Shown here one piece after another: positions 20,446 to 29,047 of a stretch of 33,221 bases of DNA. The position numbers and the translations under genes were made by a program. The notes below the pieces were generated by a model. It saw only the letters and a list, made by a program, of their open reading frames with translations. It ran no database searches and was not told where the DNA came from. Positions within the stretch are counted from its first letter, which is position 1, and each line of letters opens with the position of its first letter. Source of the DNA: Desulfobacca sp. (GTDB taxonomy: Bacteria > Desulfobacterota > Desulfobaccia > Desulfobaccales > Desulfobaccaceae); contig JAQVHY010000019.1 of the NCBI GenBank assembly GCA_028695935.1, positions 1 through 33,221 on the forward strand, read 5' to 3'.

Positions 20446-21309
20446 TTATAGATTTGATCCTATGACTTGGGCCAGGCCTGCAGGTATGTGCCTGATAATC
20501 TCTGCTACCTGGGTGGCTGGGGTAGGGTGGGCGTAATGCCCGGCAAAACGATTGACCCGGGCGGCCATGATCGCCGCCTGGTCAATGGCCATGCCGGTGC
20601 TGGCCAGGGCGGCGACGATTCCGGTCAGGGTATCCCCGGTCCCCCCCAGGGCTTCCAGGGCGGGTTCAAGCGGATGGGCAACGGTAGCCACGATACCCGC
20701 GCGGGTGGCCAGATAATCTTGTTGGCCCTTGACCAATAGATAGCGGGCGGCGTTGTCGTGGGCATAGGCGCGGGCAATCAGTTCTGGAACCCGATCTTCC
20801 TGATGCAAAATAAAACCTCGGGTATAGAAGGGATGCGGAGCCTGTTCATCCGCTAAAAAGGCCAACTCCCCGACATCAGGGGTAAAAAGATCGTAGCAAC
20901 TGGCCTGCCCGCTCATTTTGGCGGCATACATGAACCCGGCGTCGGCGATCAGGATAGGACGCGGGGACATCTCTTCCACCGCGAACAGCACGCGGTTATG
21001 CCAATCGACATCGGGCTGTAGGTAATGAAAGACCAGGGTGTGGATGTGGGCTTTTTTGAGGTTGGCCGCTAGGTATTGGTAAAGTCGGCGGCTGCCCTCA
21101 CCCAGGCCGAGATCTCCTACCAGATAGGCATAAGGGGCTGGTTGACCCAGGACTTCACAGACTATGAGGGCCGCGGCCAGCAACGCCGGGGTGCCGCGGT
21201 TGACTGAGACCTGATATCCCAGTATGTCGATCAGATCCTGGTTCAGGGTGACTTGGCCAGTCACCAGGGGGAAATCCGGCACAGGCACGGTGCCTACTAC
21301 CGCGAGCAT
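20446..21309 (-). CDS. NAD(P)H-hydrate dehydratase/ribokinase-like protein in selenium-type cluster
   Basis: 287 residues from ATG 21309, which overlaps the upstream DUF3343 stop by 13 bases; the longer frame to 21441 would overlap that gene fully and is rejected. Motifs of the ribokinase-like YjeF-C/NNRD fold are clear: LIADAGFMYAA, the acidic DLFTPDVGELAFL (like NPxE), YLLVKGQQDYLA, and the phosphate/catalytic loop EALGGTGDTLTGI with the conserved Asp. NNRD repairs damaged NAD(P)H, but the divergence and tight linkage to YedE/TusA/DUF3343 genes suggest a different small-molecule or phosphorylation role here. The function is uncertain; the fold is confident. Confidence 0.78.
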   Translation of the reverse strand: MLAVVGTVPVPDFPLVTGQVTLNQDLIDILGYQVSVNRGTPALLAAALIVCEVLGQPAPYAYLVGDLGLGEGSRRLYQYLAANLKKAHIHTLVFHYLQPDVDWHNRVLFAVEEMSPRPILIADAGFMYAAKMSGQASCYDLFTPDVGELAFLADEQAPHPFYTRGFILHQEDRVPELIARAYAHDNAARYLLVKGQQDYLATRAGIVATVAHPLEPALEALGGTGDTLTGIVAALASTGMAIDQAAIMAARVNRFAGHYAHPTPATQVAEIIRHIPAGLAQVIGSNL

Positions 21310-21848
21310 TGCCGGACTATCTCCTCGAAGGCCAGTTGCAGGGCATAGCCGCATAGGGTATGGCCGATTTCTTTCGGGCGGGGGGCCGTGGCCAGGGTCT
21401 TCCCGACCATTTTCTGCGCCAGGTAGGGGACATCGGGACAACCGCCACCCGAGATGTTAACAATAAGCTGAGATTCTTTGTCCACGGTCAATTTCATATT
21501 AGCGGCTCGAATCATCAGGTAGCGGCCAAAGTCCTTGATCTGGAAAAGGTCTACGGGTTTCATCAGAGGGCTGCTCACCGGGACTATTTGCAGCGGGCTG
21601 AGCTGAGCTGCCTCTAGGGTCCGGACCAAGTTAAGCTCTTCGATCAGCGGAAATTCAATAACCAGATCGCAGCCGCTCTGGATCTCCGGCGGCGGCCCCA
21701 TCACCCGGATCTGCCAGCCGGCCGCCTTCAGGAGCTTTTCGGCCCGGATAACTTCGCTGGTATGGGAAAAAACCAATATACCCAAATCAGCCTGGCTCTC
21801 ATCCGGTCGGGATCGCAGTTGGCGTTTAAAAATACCACGCCACCTCAT
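21297..21848 (-). CDS. DUF3343 (putative Se/S carrier-like) protein with C-terminal extra domain
   Basis: 183 residues from ATG 21848, 2 bases after the tusA-like stop. Residues about 22-70 are DUF3343: ILVFSHTSEVIRAEKLLKAA, then the conserved Cys in EIQSGCDLVIEF (C60). DUF3343 proteins are proposed selenium/sulfur carriers. The second half (about 95-183) is not a domain I recognise. It contains ISGGGCPDVPYLA (C137), C166 and C181, a Gly-rich Cys motif that could be a second chalcogen acceptor site. It overlaps the kinase-like gene, so they are probably translated together. Confidence 0.8.
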   Translation of the reverse strand: MRWRGIFKRQLRSRPDESQADLGILVFSHTSEVIRAEKLLKAAGWQIRVMGPPPEIQSGCDLVIEFPLIEELNLVRTLEAAQLSPLQIVPVSSPLMKPVDLFQIKDFGRYLMIRAANMKLTVDKESQLIVNISGGGCPDVPYLAQKMVGKTLATAPRPKEIGHTLCGYALQLAFEEIVRQCSR

Positions 21849-21850
21849 GG

Positions 21851-22069
21851 CTAGTCCTTGGTGAGGGTAAGTTGATATTCTAGGCCTTCTTGTTGCATCT
21901 CGGTCAACTGCCAACCCTGGCTGGCTGCGGCCCGAATGACGTTCTCCTTGGAAGTATCGGTATCCACCAGGACCATAATTTGCCCCTTATTCAGCTTCTT
22001 AATCGCTTGTAAGGTCAGCAGCACCGGCTGGGGGCAGGACAGCCCCCGGGCGTCGATCGTGGTGCCCAT
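21851..22069 (-). CDS. tusA: TusA/SirA-family sulfur (selenium) carrier protein
   Basis: 72 residues, normal for stand-alone TusA. The N-terminal IDARGLSCPQPVLLTLQAI holds the catalytic Cys (C12) in the CPxP motif, which carries a persulfide or perselenide. The start ATG 22069 has GAGGTGAT just upstream; a longer frame to 22291 runs antisense-like through yedE and is rejected. It lies 11 bases after yedE and 2 before DUF3343. In selenium metabolism a TusA domain is often part of YedF; here it stands alone. The symbol is by family; the cargo (S or Se) is not proven. Confidence 0.92.
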   Translation of the reverse strand: MGTTIDARGLSCPQPVLLTLQAIKKLNKGQIMVLVDTDTSKENVIRAAASQGWQLTEMQQEGLEYQLTLTKD

Positions 22070-22080
22070 AATATCACCTC

Positions 22081-23175
22081 TCAATTTAACTTGATGCGCA
22101 TGGTGTAGCCAATCGCCAGACAGACGATAAGCCCGATAATGACCGCGATAATCCCATATTGCCCGACTCCCTGGGGGGAACTGGCCAGCTTGAAGTTGTG
22201 GGCCACGCCCGCGCCGACGATCATCCCCAGCACGAACACCCCGGCGTCGCCATCGCCTTCGCCGGCCAGGAAGAGCTGCCGTCCCGGACATCCCCCGGCC
22301 AGGGCAAAAGCCAGACCAGCTACCACCATTCCCCCGAAGTTCCAGATTTCCATGGTATGGGCCACCGGCTGGTTAGTAAAACCCGGGTGGAACTGGCCAA
22401 CGATCAGGTTGGTGACCCAGGCCGCGGCCAAGAGCGCCAGGACGCCGGAGAATAAATGCGCCTGGCGGAAGAGAATCAGATCCCGAAAGGCCCCCATGGT
22501 GCAAAACCGGCTACGCTGGCAGATGATGCCAATCAACAGGCCCACCGCCAGGGAGACCATGACCGGCGCGTACATGGCTCCCGGCCCCTGGAGACTGTAA
22601 AATAGTATGCCGCTTTCGCCCTGCTCCGGAATCGGCGGAAAGATCAGGCGGAGCAGGAGTAGTCCGACCATGAGCAGCGGCAGGGTCCAACCTACCGACG
22701 TATAAGTAGCCTGAGAGCGCCCCAGGTTGTAGCCCTGCCTGAAGAACCAGGTGCCAATCCACACCCCGGTCACCAGACCGAGTAAGCCGAAAAGGGCATT
22801 GCCGTCCCCGCCGGCCAGACGCAGCAAGGCCCGCCAGGGGCAGCCCAGAAAGACCAGGGCGCCGATCATGGCGATGGCTCCCAGCACGAACCGGACGATC
22901 GGCGCGGAACCAGCCCGGGGGCGGAATTCCTTGAACAGATAGGCGCTAACAAAGGCCCCGAGTACGAAGCCGATGATTTCCGGGCGGACATACTGGACTA
23001 CCGCGGCCCGGTGCAGCCCCAGACCGCCGGCGATATCCCGTTCAAAGCAGGCCACACAGATGCCCATGTTGCCCGGATTGCCCCATTTCTGTAACAGGGC
23101 GGCCAACACCCCAATCACCAGGCCCACCCCAATGATGCCCCACCGGGTGGCAAAGAGATTTTTCCATAAAGTCAT
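22081..23175 (-). CDS. yedE: YedE/YeeE-family membrane transporter, selenium-metabolism type
   Basis: 364 residues, about ten membrane helices. It carries the YedE/FdhT-type N-terminal signature: GNPGNMGICVACFERDIAGG (C40, C43) and LHRAAVVQYVRPEIIG. Further conserved Cys and Gly motifs are FLGCPWRALLRLAGGDGNA, CQRSRFCTMGAFRD and AGGCPGRQLFLAGEGDGDA. This subfamily is linked by genome context to selenium use and is thought to import a selenium or sulfur species, probably thiosulfate-like in the wider YeeE family. It is first in a compact operon with tusA, DUF3343 and the kinase-like gene. A GGAG site precedes the ATG. Confidence 0.88.
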   Translation of the reverse strand: MTLWKNLFATRWGIIGVGLVIGVLAALLQKWGNPGNMGICVACFERDIAGGLGLHRAAVVQYVRPEIIGFVLGAFVSAYLFKEFRPRAGSAPIVRFVLGAIAMIGALVFLGCPWRALLRLAGGDGNALFGLLGLVTGVWIGTWFFRQGYNLGRSQATYTSVGWTLPLLMVGLLLLRLIFPPIPEQGESGILFYSLQGPGAMYAPVMVSLAVGLLIGIICQRSRFCTMGAFRDLILFRQAHLFSGVLALLAAAWVTNLIVGQFHPGFTNQPVAHTMEIWNFGGMVVAGLAFALAGGCPGRQLFLAGEGDGDAGVFVLGMIVGAGVAHNFKLASSPQGVGQYGIIAVIIGLIVCLAIGYTMRIKLN

Positions 23176-23333
23176 CTAGGTTCTCCTTCTAATTATAACA
23201 AAATCACGCGACGGGCAGCAGAAATGGCGATTGGCACCTATTATCAACTTTCCATTCCAATGCAAACCACTTAACACATAACCTACTGATTAAATTTATC
23301 CTTTCAACAGAAAACCGAAAACTGAAAACAGTA

Positions 23334-24731
23334 TTAAAACCCTACCTGCCCCTGGACGGTCACCAGGTTCTGATCGCCGCCGCTGTAGTTGCCGCTGGGG
23401 GCGTGATCTTCCTGTTGGGTGATCTGCGTCCAATCGACGCTCAGCTTGGCGTTTTGGCCTTTGAGATAATAATTGAGACCGAAGCTGGGGAAATAGGTGT
23501 CCGGGCGATTTTTGACAAACAGACGCTCATAGCGGAAATAGGGTTGCAGTTTTCCCGGCCCCAACTGCCAGGGTAAGAGATAGCCCCCTTGAATATAAAA
23601 GAGCTGGGCGTCTTCTCCGGCTACCAGCCAGCTATAACCCAGGGTTTGGGTCATATTTTTGACATTGATATAGGCGGCTTCGGCGGTAAGCGCGCCGCTG
23701 CCGATGGGATGGTCGAAAAACAGGTCCACTGTCCAGCCCAGATTGTTCTCGTCCGGTCGGTTATTTAGGGTCAGGTTATTCTGGTAATCAAAACCGGCGC
23801 CCAGAGACAGGACCTTTTTCTTCCCCAGATAGGTGCCTTGATTAAACCAGGAGGTTTCGGGCTCCAACAGACTTAAGGAGAGCCGACCGGCCAGTCTCAG
23901 GTTATCATCGGGGTTAGCCGCGCCCTCAACCCCGTCAAAGACTCCCAGGCGATACTGGATTAGCCCGCCCCAGGGATTGCCCCACAACAGCACCCCGTCA
24001 TCGCGCCCCACTTTGCTGTAATAAAATATGCCGCCCCGCACCCCGCCCTGATTGAAGGCCAGTTCCAGCGGCAACAGGCCGAAGGTAGAGGTGGTGCCAT
24101 AGTTGCGGGTGAAGGGGATATACATCCGGCCTAACTGGATGGTCAAAGGCTCACCCAACTTATAATAAACCCAGGCATCGCGCACCGCGATACTGGTCCC
24201 CAGACCTACGGAAGGCTGATCCAGCCCATCCTGACCGAGACGGTCCCCGGCAATATGGGCAAAGAAACCAAAGCCCGGGAAGGCCTCACCCTGTAGGTAA
24301 AAATAGAAGCGGCGCAGCATAAAATCGTCCAGGTCTTTCCGGCCCTTCCCCGCAGCTTTGCCATCTTCCATAAACTGATACCAGGCCTGCATGCGCAACC
24401 CGGCTTTAAGCTTGTGTTTTTCGATAAAATTCTCCACTTTGCCGGTCAGGGTGGCCACCTCTTGTTTGACCTCCTTGACCTCGTCGGGCGGAGCTTCCCG
24501 TACCTCGGCGGGCGGAGCTTGCGGTTTCTGAGTTTCCTGTTCTAAGGCGGCAATTCTCTTTTTTAGTTCGTTTATTTCCTCGTCTTTTTTCCGTTCCAGG
24601 TCGGTCAGCATCTTTTTTAAGAGTTCAATTTCGGCTTCTACCGGGGCGGCCAGCGCCGGGATCACCCTGATCGAGAGCGTCATCCCGGCCAGAACTAAGG
24701 CTAGCAGGCAGATGTTGATATGCTTGGTCAT
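23334..24731 (-). CDS. OprP/OprO-type outer-membrane porin
   Basis: 465 residues. A signal peptide (ICLLALVLAGMTLSIRVIPA) is followed by a coiled-coil segment (about 34-70, LTDLERKKDEEINELKKRI) and a Pro-rich linker, then a beta-barrel of about 350 residues with alternating amphipathic strands (MLRRFYFYLQGEAFPGFGFF) and a C-terminal Phe (GQVGF), the outer-membrane insertion signal. It resembles the phosphate-selective porin O/P family; the ion selected cannot be told. It lies between the nickel operon and the yedE cluster on the same strand, so a role in uptake of a metal or oxyanion is possible. Confidence 0.88.
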   Translation of the reverse strand: MTKHINICLLALVLAGMTLSIRVIPALAAPVEAEIELLKKMLTDLERKKDEEINELKKRIAALEQETQKPQAPPAEVREAPPDEVKEVKQEVATLTGKVENFIEKHKLKAGLRMQAWYQFMEDGKAAGKGRKDLDDFMLRRFYFYLQGEAFPGFGFFAHIAGDRLGQDGLDQPSVGLGTSIAVRDAWVYYKLGEPLTIQLGRMYIPFTRNYGTTSTFGLLPLELAFNQGGVRGGIFYYSKVGRDDGVLLWGNPWGGLIQYRLGVFDGVEGAANPDDNLRLAGRLSLSLLEPETSWFNQGTYLGKKKVLSLGAGFDYQNNLTLNNRPDENNLGWTVDLFFDHPIGSGALTAEAAYINVKNMTQTLGYSWLVAGEDAQLFYIQGGYLLPWQLGPGKLQPYFRYERLFVKNRPDTYFPSFGLNYYLKGQNAKLSVDWTQITQQEDHAPSGNYSGGDQNLVTVQGQVGF

Positions 24732-25146
24732 GTTCCTTACCTCTCTAATGTGATCTTCAGGACAATATGCCCTACGTGTCCCTGGTTATGGCCGGAGTAC
24801 AGCATCGCTAGTCCCGGGCTCTGGTTTGGAGCGTATAACAATATGATAATTTTATGAAAACTAAATTATGCTTATTTAGGCTTGAATAAAAAGCTAGGAA
24901 TTTAGGTCTGGCTTTAAGCTCAACCAACCCGGGCGGAGTTTGACATGCGACTTCAGGTGAAGCCGGAAGGAGGCAATAGCAGGTTCCTTTTTGAGGCTAA
25001 ATTAAGGTTAGCGCCAAATTGCTATTCACCATAATATCGATATCCTTGATTTGTCAAATAGAAAATTGCGATAGTTAAAAAGTTCTTATAATATATGGCA
25101 ATTATTAGTGATTTTGCAATCAAGATAACTTTGGGTCTTGCCCTGG
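24732..25146. other. Spacer upstream of the porin gene
   Basis: 415 bases, no gene seen. The part at 25021-25130 is very AT-rich and contains a possible minus-strand promoter (25031-25057). Confidence 0.6.
25031..25057 (-). promoter_or_regulatory. Possible sigma-70 promoter for the porin gene
   Basis: On the minus strand a perfect TTGACA (25057-25052) is followed, 15 bases on, by TATTAT (25036-25031). The spacing is short and the box is 300 bases from the porin start, so this is tentative. An ATATCGATAT palindrome lies within the spacer. Confidence 0.3.
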
Positions 25147-25926
25147 TCATTTTCCTGGCCAACCAGTAAACTGCACCCAAAGCACCGCACCGTATTCGGC
25201 GTCCTTTTTCTTGCCGTCCGGTTGGGCTATGGCGTTTTTTTCCTCGTTTAAGGCGGAGAATCCCCACCAGCCAGCCTGGGGGGCCGCAAAGCTAAAGACC
25301 CCGTTCTTATCAGTTTTTACTACCTGGGTGATAAAATAATCGTTGGGAGCGGTCAACTTTTGGTCAGCGTTCCAGTATTCCACTTCCACATCGACGTTAG
25401 GCACCGGCTTGCCCTTGAATTTCACCGTCCCCTGAAAGACGTTGCCGGTATAGAGGCCAAAGGGCCGGGTTAAGGGGATAATTTCCGCTTTCAGGCCCAG
25501 TTCCCGATCCCAACCGGCTTCGTCCCCAAAGGCGGCTACGTAAGTTTTGGTCTGGTGGACGATATACTTATCCTCCGCGGGTTCCCAGTAGGGTTGGGGA
25601 TCAAAGTAAAAGATATAAACCCCAGGTTTTTTCAGGGTATAACTGGTCTTCCAGGCCTGCTTAGCCAGGATCTTGGTTTCCTCAAGGGTATTCAGAAGAT
25701 TGGTTTTCTCTTTCCCGGATTGGACCCCAAAAGCCTGGGGTTTAGCCAGGTCCATGCCGTTCTGCTCAAAGGGATGGCAGAAGGCCAGGAGCAGCTCCAG
25801 GTTGGGGTTGTCGCCCGGCAACACCATAGTTTTGTCGGGCAGGAGGACCCCGAAATGGGCCTGGCTGACCTGGGCCAGTGAGATGACTAACATCAGTCCC
25901 AGACAGAGTATAAGGGAACGCTTCAT
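25147..25926 (-). CDS. nikK: DUF4198 periplasmic protein of nickel transporter (NikK-like)
   Basis: 259 residues from ATG 25926, which has GGAGAAAGATC directly upstream; a longer frame to 26103 adds unrelated residues and overlaps nikO. A signal peptide ends in AQVSQA, giving a mature protein that begins HFGVLLPD, so the first residue is probably histidine. The DUF4198 body ends with beta-sandwich segments such as [23 protein letters not shown]4198 proteins of this type accompany ECF nickel/cobalt transporters (NikK of Rodionov and co-workers) and are thought to bind the metal. It follows nikO by 82 bases. Confidence 0.82.
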   Translation of the reverse strand: MKRSLILCLGLMLVISLAQVSQAHFGVLLPDKTMVLPGDNPNLELLLAFCHPFEQNGMDLAKPQAFGVQSGKEKTNLLNTLEETKILAKQAWKTSYTLKKPGVYIFYFDPQPYWEPAEDKYIVHQTKTYVAAFGDEAGWDRELGLKAEIIPLTRPFGLYTGNVFQGTVKFKGKPVPNVDVEVEYWNADQKLTAPNDYFITQVVKTDKNGVFSFAAPQAGWWGFSALNEEKNAIAQPDGKKKDAEYGAVLWVQFTGWPGK

Positions 25927-26008
25927 GATCTTTCTCCATTCAATTTCTTTGGGGTTCACATCGGCTTTGAGAAATACTGATAAAAAAAACAGGTTATAGC
26001 TTCCCAGG

Positions 26009-26737
26009 TCAATATTCACCCCCAGGGGCCGAGACCGTTTTTTTGCAGGTCGAAACCGGTTCCTCGCCTGCTCGGTGGGGCAGGGGTTGACAGCAGTGTC
26101 CATGTACTCGGCAGCACTCCTTGACCGTGTGGTTTAAAAAATCATGTTCATGGGAAACGATCATATAAGAGATCTCCAGGTTTTTCAGGATGTGGATGAG
26201 ACGATGTTTGGTGTGCTCGTCCAACCCGGTGGTAGGCTCATCCAACAACAGCAACTGCGGTTGCATGGCCAACACCGTGGCCAGGGAAACCAGCTTCTTT
26301 TCGCCCCCGGAGAGTTTATAGGTCACCCGGTCTTCAAAGCCTGTAAGCCCCAAGCGATCCATGGTCTCCCGAGCGATTTGTACCGCCAACGCGGGCGACT
26401 TTCCCTGGTTCAGGGGACCGAAGGCCACGTCTTCTAAAACCGTGGGGCAGAAAAGCTGGTCATCGGCGTTTTGAAAGAGCAGACCTACCTTTTGCCGGAC
26501 CCGGACAAAATCCTTCTCCTTGTTGACCTCTTCTCCGAAGATGACGATTCTACCGGCCTGGGGGCGCAACAGTCCCATGATCAGGTGTAACAAAGTAGTC
26601 TTGCCGCAGCCGTTGGGACCGATGAGGCCGATATGATGGCCCGGCAGGAGCTGAAAGTTAAAATCTTGAAATACCGGCCGGGAAGCGCCCGGGTAGGCGA
26701 AGGTAATATTGTGCAAGGCAATCAAGGCTTCACTCAT
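26009..26737 (-). CDS. nikO: ECF nickel/cobalt transporter ATPase (NikO/CbiO type)
   Basis: 242 residues. Walker A is GPNGCGKTT (near 40-48), the Q-loop [13 protein letters not shown] is typical of CbiO/NikO, the signature is LSGGEKK (142-148), Walker B LLLLDEPT (162-169) and the switch His in IVSHEHDF (H196). It energises the NikM/NikQ transport module at the membrane. The tail beyond residue 200 is unusual: it holds C208, C209, H212, H214, C215, C216, H221 and C231 and may bind metal. It lies 7 bases after nikQ. Nickel and not cobalt is inferred from the NikL and NikK neighbours. Confidence 0.9.
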   Translation of the reverse strand: MSEALIALHNITFAYPGASRPVFQDFNFQLLPGHHIGLIGPNGCGKTTLLHLIMGLLRPQAGRIVIFGEEVNKEKDFVRVRQKVGLLFQNADDQLFCPTVLEDVAFGPLNQGKSPALAVQIARETMDRLGLTGFEDRVTYKLSGGEKKLVSLATVLAMQPQLLLLDEPTTGLDEHTKHRLIHILKNLEISYMIVSHEHDFLNHTVKECCRVHGHCCQPLPHRAGEEPVSTCKKTVSAPGGEY

Positions 26738-26744
26738 GCGATAT

Positions 26745-27515
26745 TCACCCTAGACTAGGTTTTAGCCATTCGAGACAGAAGAGGACCGCGCCGGCGAGCA
26801 GGGCAGCCGCCAAAAAAGTACCGTCCCGGCGTTGCCAGTAAAAGGTCCGCAGGCTGTAGAACCTCCCGTGAAACCCGCGGCACAACATGGCCTGGAAAAC
26901 GCGGTCGGCCCGATCATAGCTGCGTACCAGCAACATCGCCGCCAGATAGGCGTAAGAGCGATAGGTGTGCAGATTGGTACGAGGCTGAAATCCCCGAATT
27001 TTCATGGCCTGCACCAGACGGCGATATTCCTCCTCAAAAACATACAGATAGCGGTAAGTAAACAGCAACAGATGGCACAACTTGTCCGGCAGCCGCAGAT
27101 TCTGCAGGGCCTGTCCCAGGGTAATGACCGGCACCGTGGCCACTAAGGCAATGAGGATGATGATAATGGCATTGGATTTAAGGGTGATCAGGCCGGTAAA
27201 GAGCAGCCCCTGCCGGGTGGCGGACAGCGGCCCCAGCTCCCACACCACGTCTCCGGGATAAGTCAGGGGCAGGACCAGCCAGAGAAAAAAAATAAAGCTA
27301 TTCACTACCAGCAGCCGGGCAACCACTTTTCTTAAGGGAAGACCGGCCAGGGCCAGAAAAACCAGGGACAGCGCCAGTCCGGCCAGGATGGTGGTGTAGG
27401 TCTGGGCGGTGGCGATCAAGACGGCAAACAGACCGGCTACCCCGATCTTGCCCCGGGGGTCCAAACGGTGCATCAGCGATGCGCCTTCGGAAAATGGCTC
27501 TTGAATGGCACTCAA
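26745..27515 (-). CDS. nikQ: ECF nickel/cobalt transporter T-component (NikQ/CbiQ type)
   Basis: 256 residues with four to six membrane helices. The N-terminus reads ASLMHRLDPRGKIGVAGL, the usual CbiQ/NikQ opening, and the C-terminal coupling helices carry AMKIRGFQPR and AMLCRGFHGRF, the two A-R-G motifs that contact the ATPase. The start is TTG 27515, which overlaps the nikL stop (TTGA); ATG 27473 is the only other option and would remove the conserved N-terminal residues. It links the substrate-binding NikM to NikO. Confidence 0.88.
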   Translation of the reverse strand: MSAIQEPFSEGASLMHRLDPRGKIGVAGLFAVLIATAQTYTTILAGLALSLVFLALAGLPLRKVVARLLVVNSFIFFLWLVLPLTYPGDVVWELGPLSATRQGLLFTGLITLKSNAIIIILIALVATVPVITLGQALQNLRLPDKLCHLLLFTYRYLYVFEEEYRRLVQAMKIRGFQPRTNLHTYRSYAYLAAMLLVRSYDRADRVFQAMLCRGFHGRFYSLRTFYWQRRDGTFLAAALLAGAVLFCLEWLKPSLG

Positions 27516-28156
27516 GGATTTCTCTTCCGCCGGCTTTGGAAATAAGCCCAGAGGCCGAAAATGCCGAGGATATAACCGATACCGCCGATGATGTCCGGCA
27601 ACGAAGTCCGGCGGACGGTCAGTTCGGTAAGCATCTCCTTGATCGGCACTAACTGGCGCTCCAGGGCTTTATTTACGGCCTCTTCTAATTGTTGCCGGTC
27701 AACCGTGACGGCTGGGGTCTCCGCAGCTACCGGCGTCGAGGTCGATGCGGGGGGCTGAGCCGTGGCCTTTTGGACTCCCTGGAGATAGCTGTCGGCCCGG
27801 AGCAGCCATTCTCCCCGATGTCCCATGCCGGCCTCCAGGACGATTTCCAGGTCTAGCTTCTGGGCCACGGCCTCGGCCGGGATTTTAAAGGAGAACTTTC
27901 CCTGGTCATCGGTCTGGCCGGTCAACAAGACCTTGCCGGTTTTGCGATCCAGGACCTGTACTTCACCCTGGCGTACCGGCGTGTCCGGCACAAACTTGCT
28001 CTCCGTATGGATGGTATCGCCCTCGGCGTAGGCGAAAATTATTGCCCGGTGAGCCAGGCCGGGGCTGGTTAAGGCACAGATAAAGATAATAAAAACAGAT
28101 AATTGAACTATAGACTGTAATAGATGGGATTGCCCTCGCCACCATTTACTAGGCAT
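27512..28156 (-). CDS. nikL: Accessory membrane-anchored protein of nickel transporter (NikL-like)
   Basis: 214 residues from ATG 28156, which overlaps the nikM stop by 8 bases and has GGAGG upstream; the longer frame to 28228 lies inside nikM and is rejected. Signal segment QLSVFIIFICALTSPGLA is followed by a mature start HRAIIFAYAEGDT, again a histidine. A carboxypeptidase-regulatory-like beta domain follows (RQGEVQVLDRKTGKVL), then a Pro/Thr linker and a C-terminal membrane helix (DIIGGIGYILGIFGLWAYF) ending in RRKR. This layout matches NikL, which replaces NikN in some nickel transporters. Confidence 0.82.
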   Translation of the reverse strand: MPSKWWRGQSHLLQSIVQLSVFIIFICALTSPGLAHRAIIFAYAEGDTIHTESKFVPDTPVRQGEVQVLDRKTGKVLLTGQTDDQGKFSFKIPAEAVAQKLDLEIVLEAGMGHRGEWLLRADSYLQGVQKATAQPPASTSTPVAAETPAVTVDRQQLEEAVNKALERQLVPIKEMLTELTVRRTSLPDIIGGIGYILGIFGLWAYFQSRRKRNP

Positions 28157-28754
28157 AGATTCCCTCCAACATCTCCGGACGGACTTTTTGCAGAAATAGA
28201 TAGATAAACAGCGTAATGATACCCTCAATGATCATTATCGGGATATGCGCCAGCAGGACCAACTGGGCTACTTCGAGAAAGGCCTGGCCGGTGGTGATTA
28301 AGGCTAAGGCGACCAGCAGACCGCTCAGCAAAACCGCGGTGAACCCACAGGCAAAAGCACCAATGGCGGCGGGGGTGCCGGGATGGCGCAATAGGCCGCG
28401 ATAGGTATAAAAGCAGAGGACCGCCGGGGCCGCCATGGTCACGGTATTCACTCCTAGCACGGTCAGCCCCCCGAACTGGAAGAGCAGGGCCTGCAAAAAC
28501 AGGGCGATAAGAATGGCAGGGACGGCCATCCAACCCAGCAGCAGCCCCATGAGGCCATTGAGCACCAGATGCAGGCCTACCGGGCCGACCGGGACATGAA
28601 TGAGTGAAGCCACAAAGAAGGCCGCGGACAGGATGGCCACCCGGGGGATGGCCTCATAATCAATTTTTCTCAGGCCAATCGCGGTGCCCACTACCGTCAA
28701 GACGGCGCCCCCCGCCAATACCGCGGGACTGAGCACTCCTTCTGAAATGTGCAT
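28149..28754 (-). CDS. nikM: ECF nickel/cobalt transporter substrate-binding subunit (NikM/CbiM type)
   Basis: 201 residues from ATG 28754. The start gives MHISEGVLSP, the defining CbiM/NikM N-terminus in which the amino group and His2 bind the metal; the longer frame to 28793 would bury it and is rejected. A further conserved His lies in GPVGLHLVLNGLMG (H62), the position of the third ligand in known NikM structures. About six membrane helices follow. It captures Ni2+ or Co2+ for import. It is the first gene of nikM-nikL-nikQ-nikO-nikK, and its leader contains an intrinsic terminator (28822-28878). Confidence 0.92.
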   Translation of the reverse strand: MHISEGVLSPAVLAGGAVLTVVGTAIGLRKIDYEAIPRVAILSAAFFVASLIHVPVGPVGLHLVLNGLMGLLLGWMAVPAILIALFLQALLFQFGGLTVLGVNTVTMAAPAVLCFYTYRGLLRHPGTPAAIGAFACGFTAVLLSGLLVALALITTGQAFLEVAQLVLLAHIPIMIIEGIITLFIYLFLQKVRPEMLEGIYA

Positions 28755-28821
28755 GTTTTCCCTATTCTTTAGATTGTAATTCCGAGAAATCAAACATCAA
28801 CAGGTAAGTCCACCAGACCAC

Positions 28822-28878
28822 AAAAAAAGCCACGAAGGTTACCTTCCTCAAGGAAGGGTGATAAGCCTTCATGGCTTT
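28822..28878 (-). terminator. Intrinsic terminator in the nikM leader (possible attenuator)
   Basis: On the minus strand AAAGCCATGAAGG pairs with CCTTCGTGGCTTT (12 of 13), enclosing a perfect CCTTCC-TTGA-GGAAGG hairpin, and runs into a stretch of seven U. It lies about 67 bases upstream of the nikM ATG. No gene lies upstream on that strand, so it is better explained as leader attenuation or the end of a short RNA. Confidence 0.7.
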
Positions 28879-28926
28879 AATGTTCCTTTAAATTATTGCT
28901 AAATGTCCTACCGTTTATTCAACCTC

Positions 28927-28955
28927 AGTGTATAGCAAATAGCCGACAAATGCAA
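28927..28955 (-). promoter_or_regulatory. Possible sigma-70 promoter of nikM operon
   Basis: TTGCAT (28955-28950) and TACACT (28932-28927) on the minus strand are 17 bases apart. Transcription would start near 28920, about 42 bases before the leader terminator. Confidence 0.3.
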
Positions 28956-29006
28956 CGAAAAATTACTAAGTAGTTCGATTCAATGAGGCGAGCCCCTAAT
29001 TTTTCT

Positions 29007-29038
29007 GATCTTTGGATCTGCTATATGACCTGATCTGC
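29007..29038 (+). repeat. Short GATCT direct repeats upstream of a promoter
   Basis: GATCT occurs at 29007, 29015 and 29032; GATCTGC is exact at 29015-29021 and 29032-29038 (17-base period). The repeats end 10 bases before a TTGACA box and may be an operator. Confidence 0.3.
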
Positions 29039-29047
29039 AAAAAGGTC

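Noticed and set aside
22139-22600. Plus-strand open frame opposite yedE
   Set aside because: Composition mirrors the antisense of a well-supported membrane protein; no ribosome-binding site or known motif.
25927-26103. Upstream extension of the NikK-like gene
   Set aside because: Overlaps nikO, has no family match, and the ATG at 25926 has a good ribosome-binding site and signal peptide.
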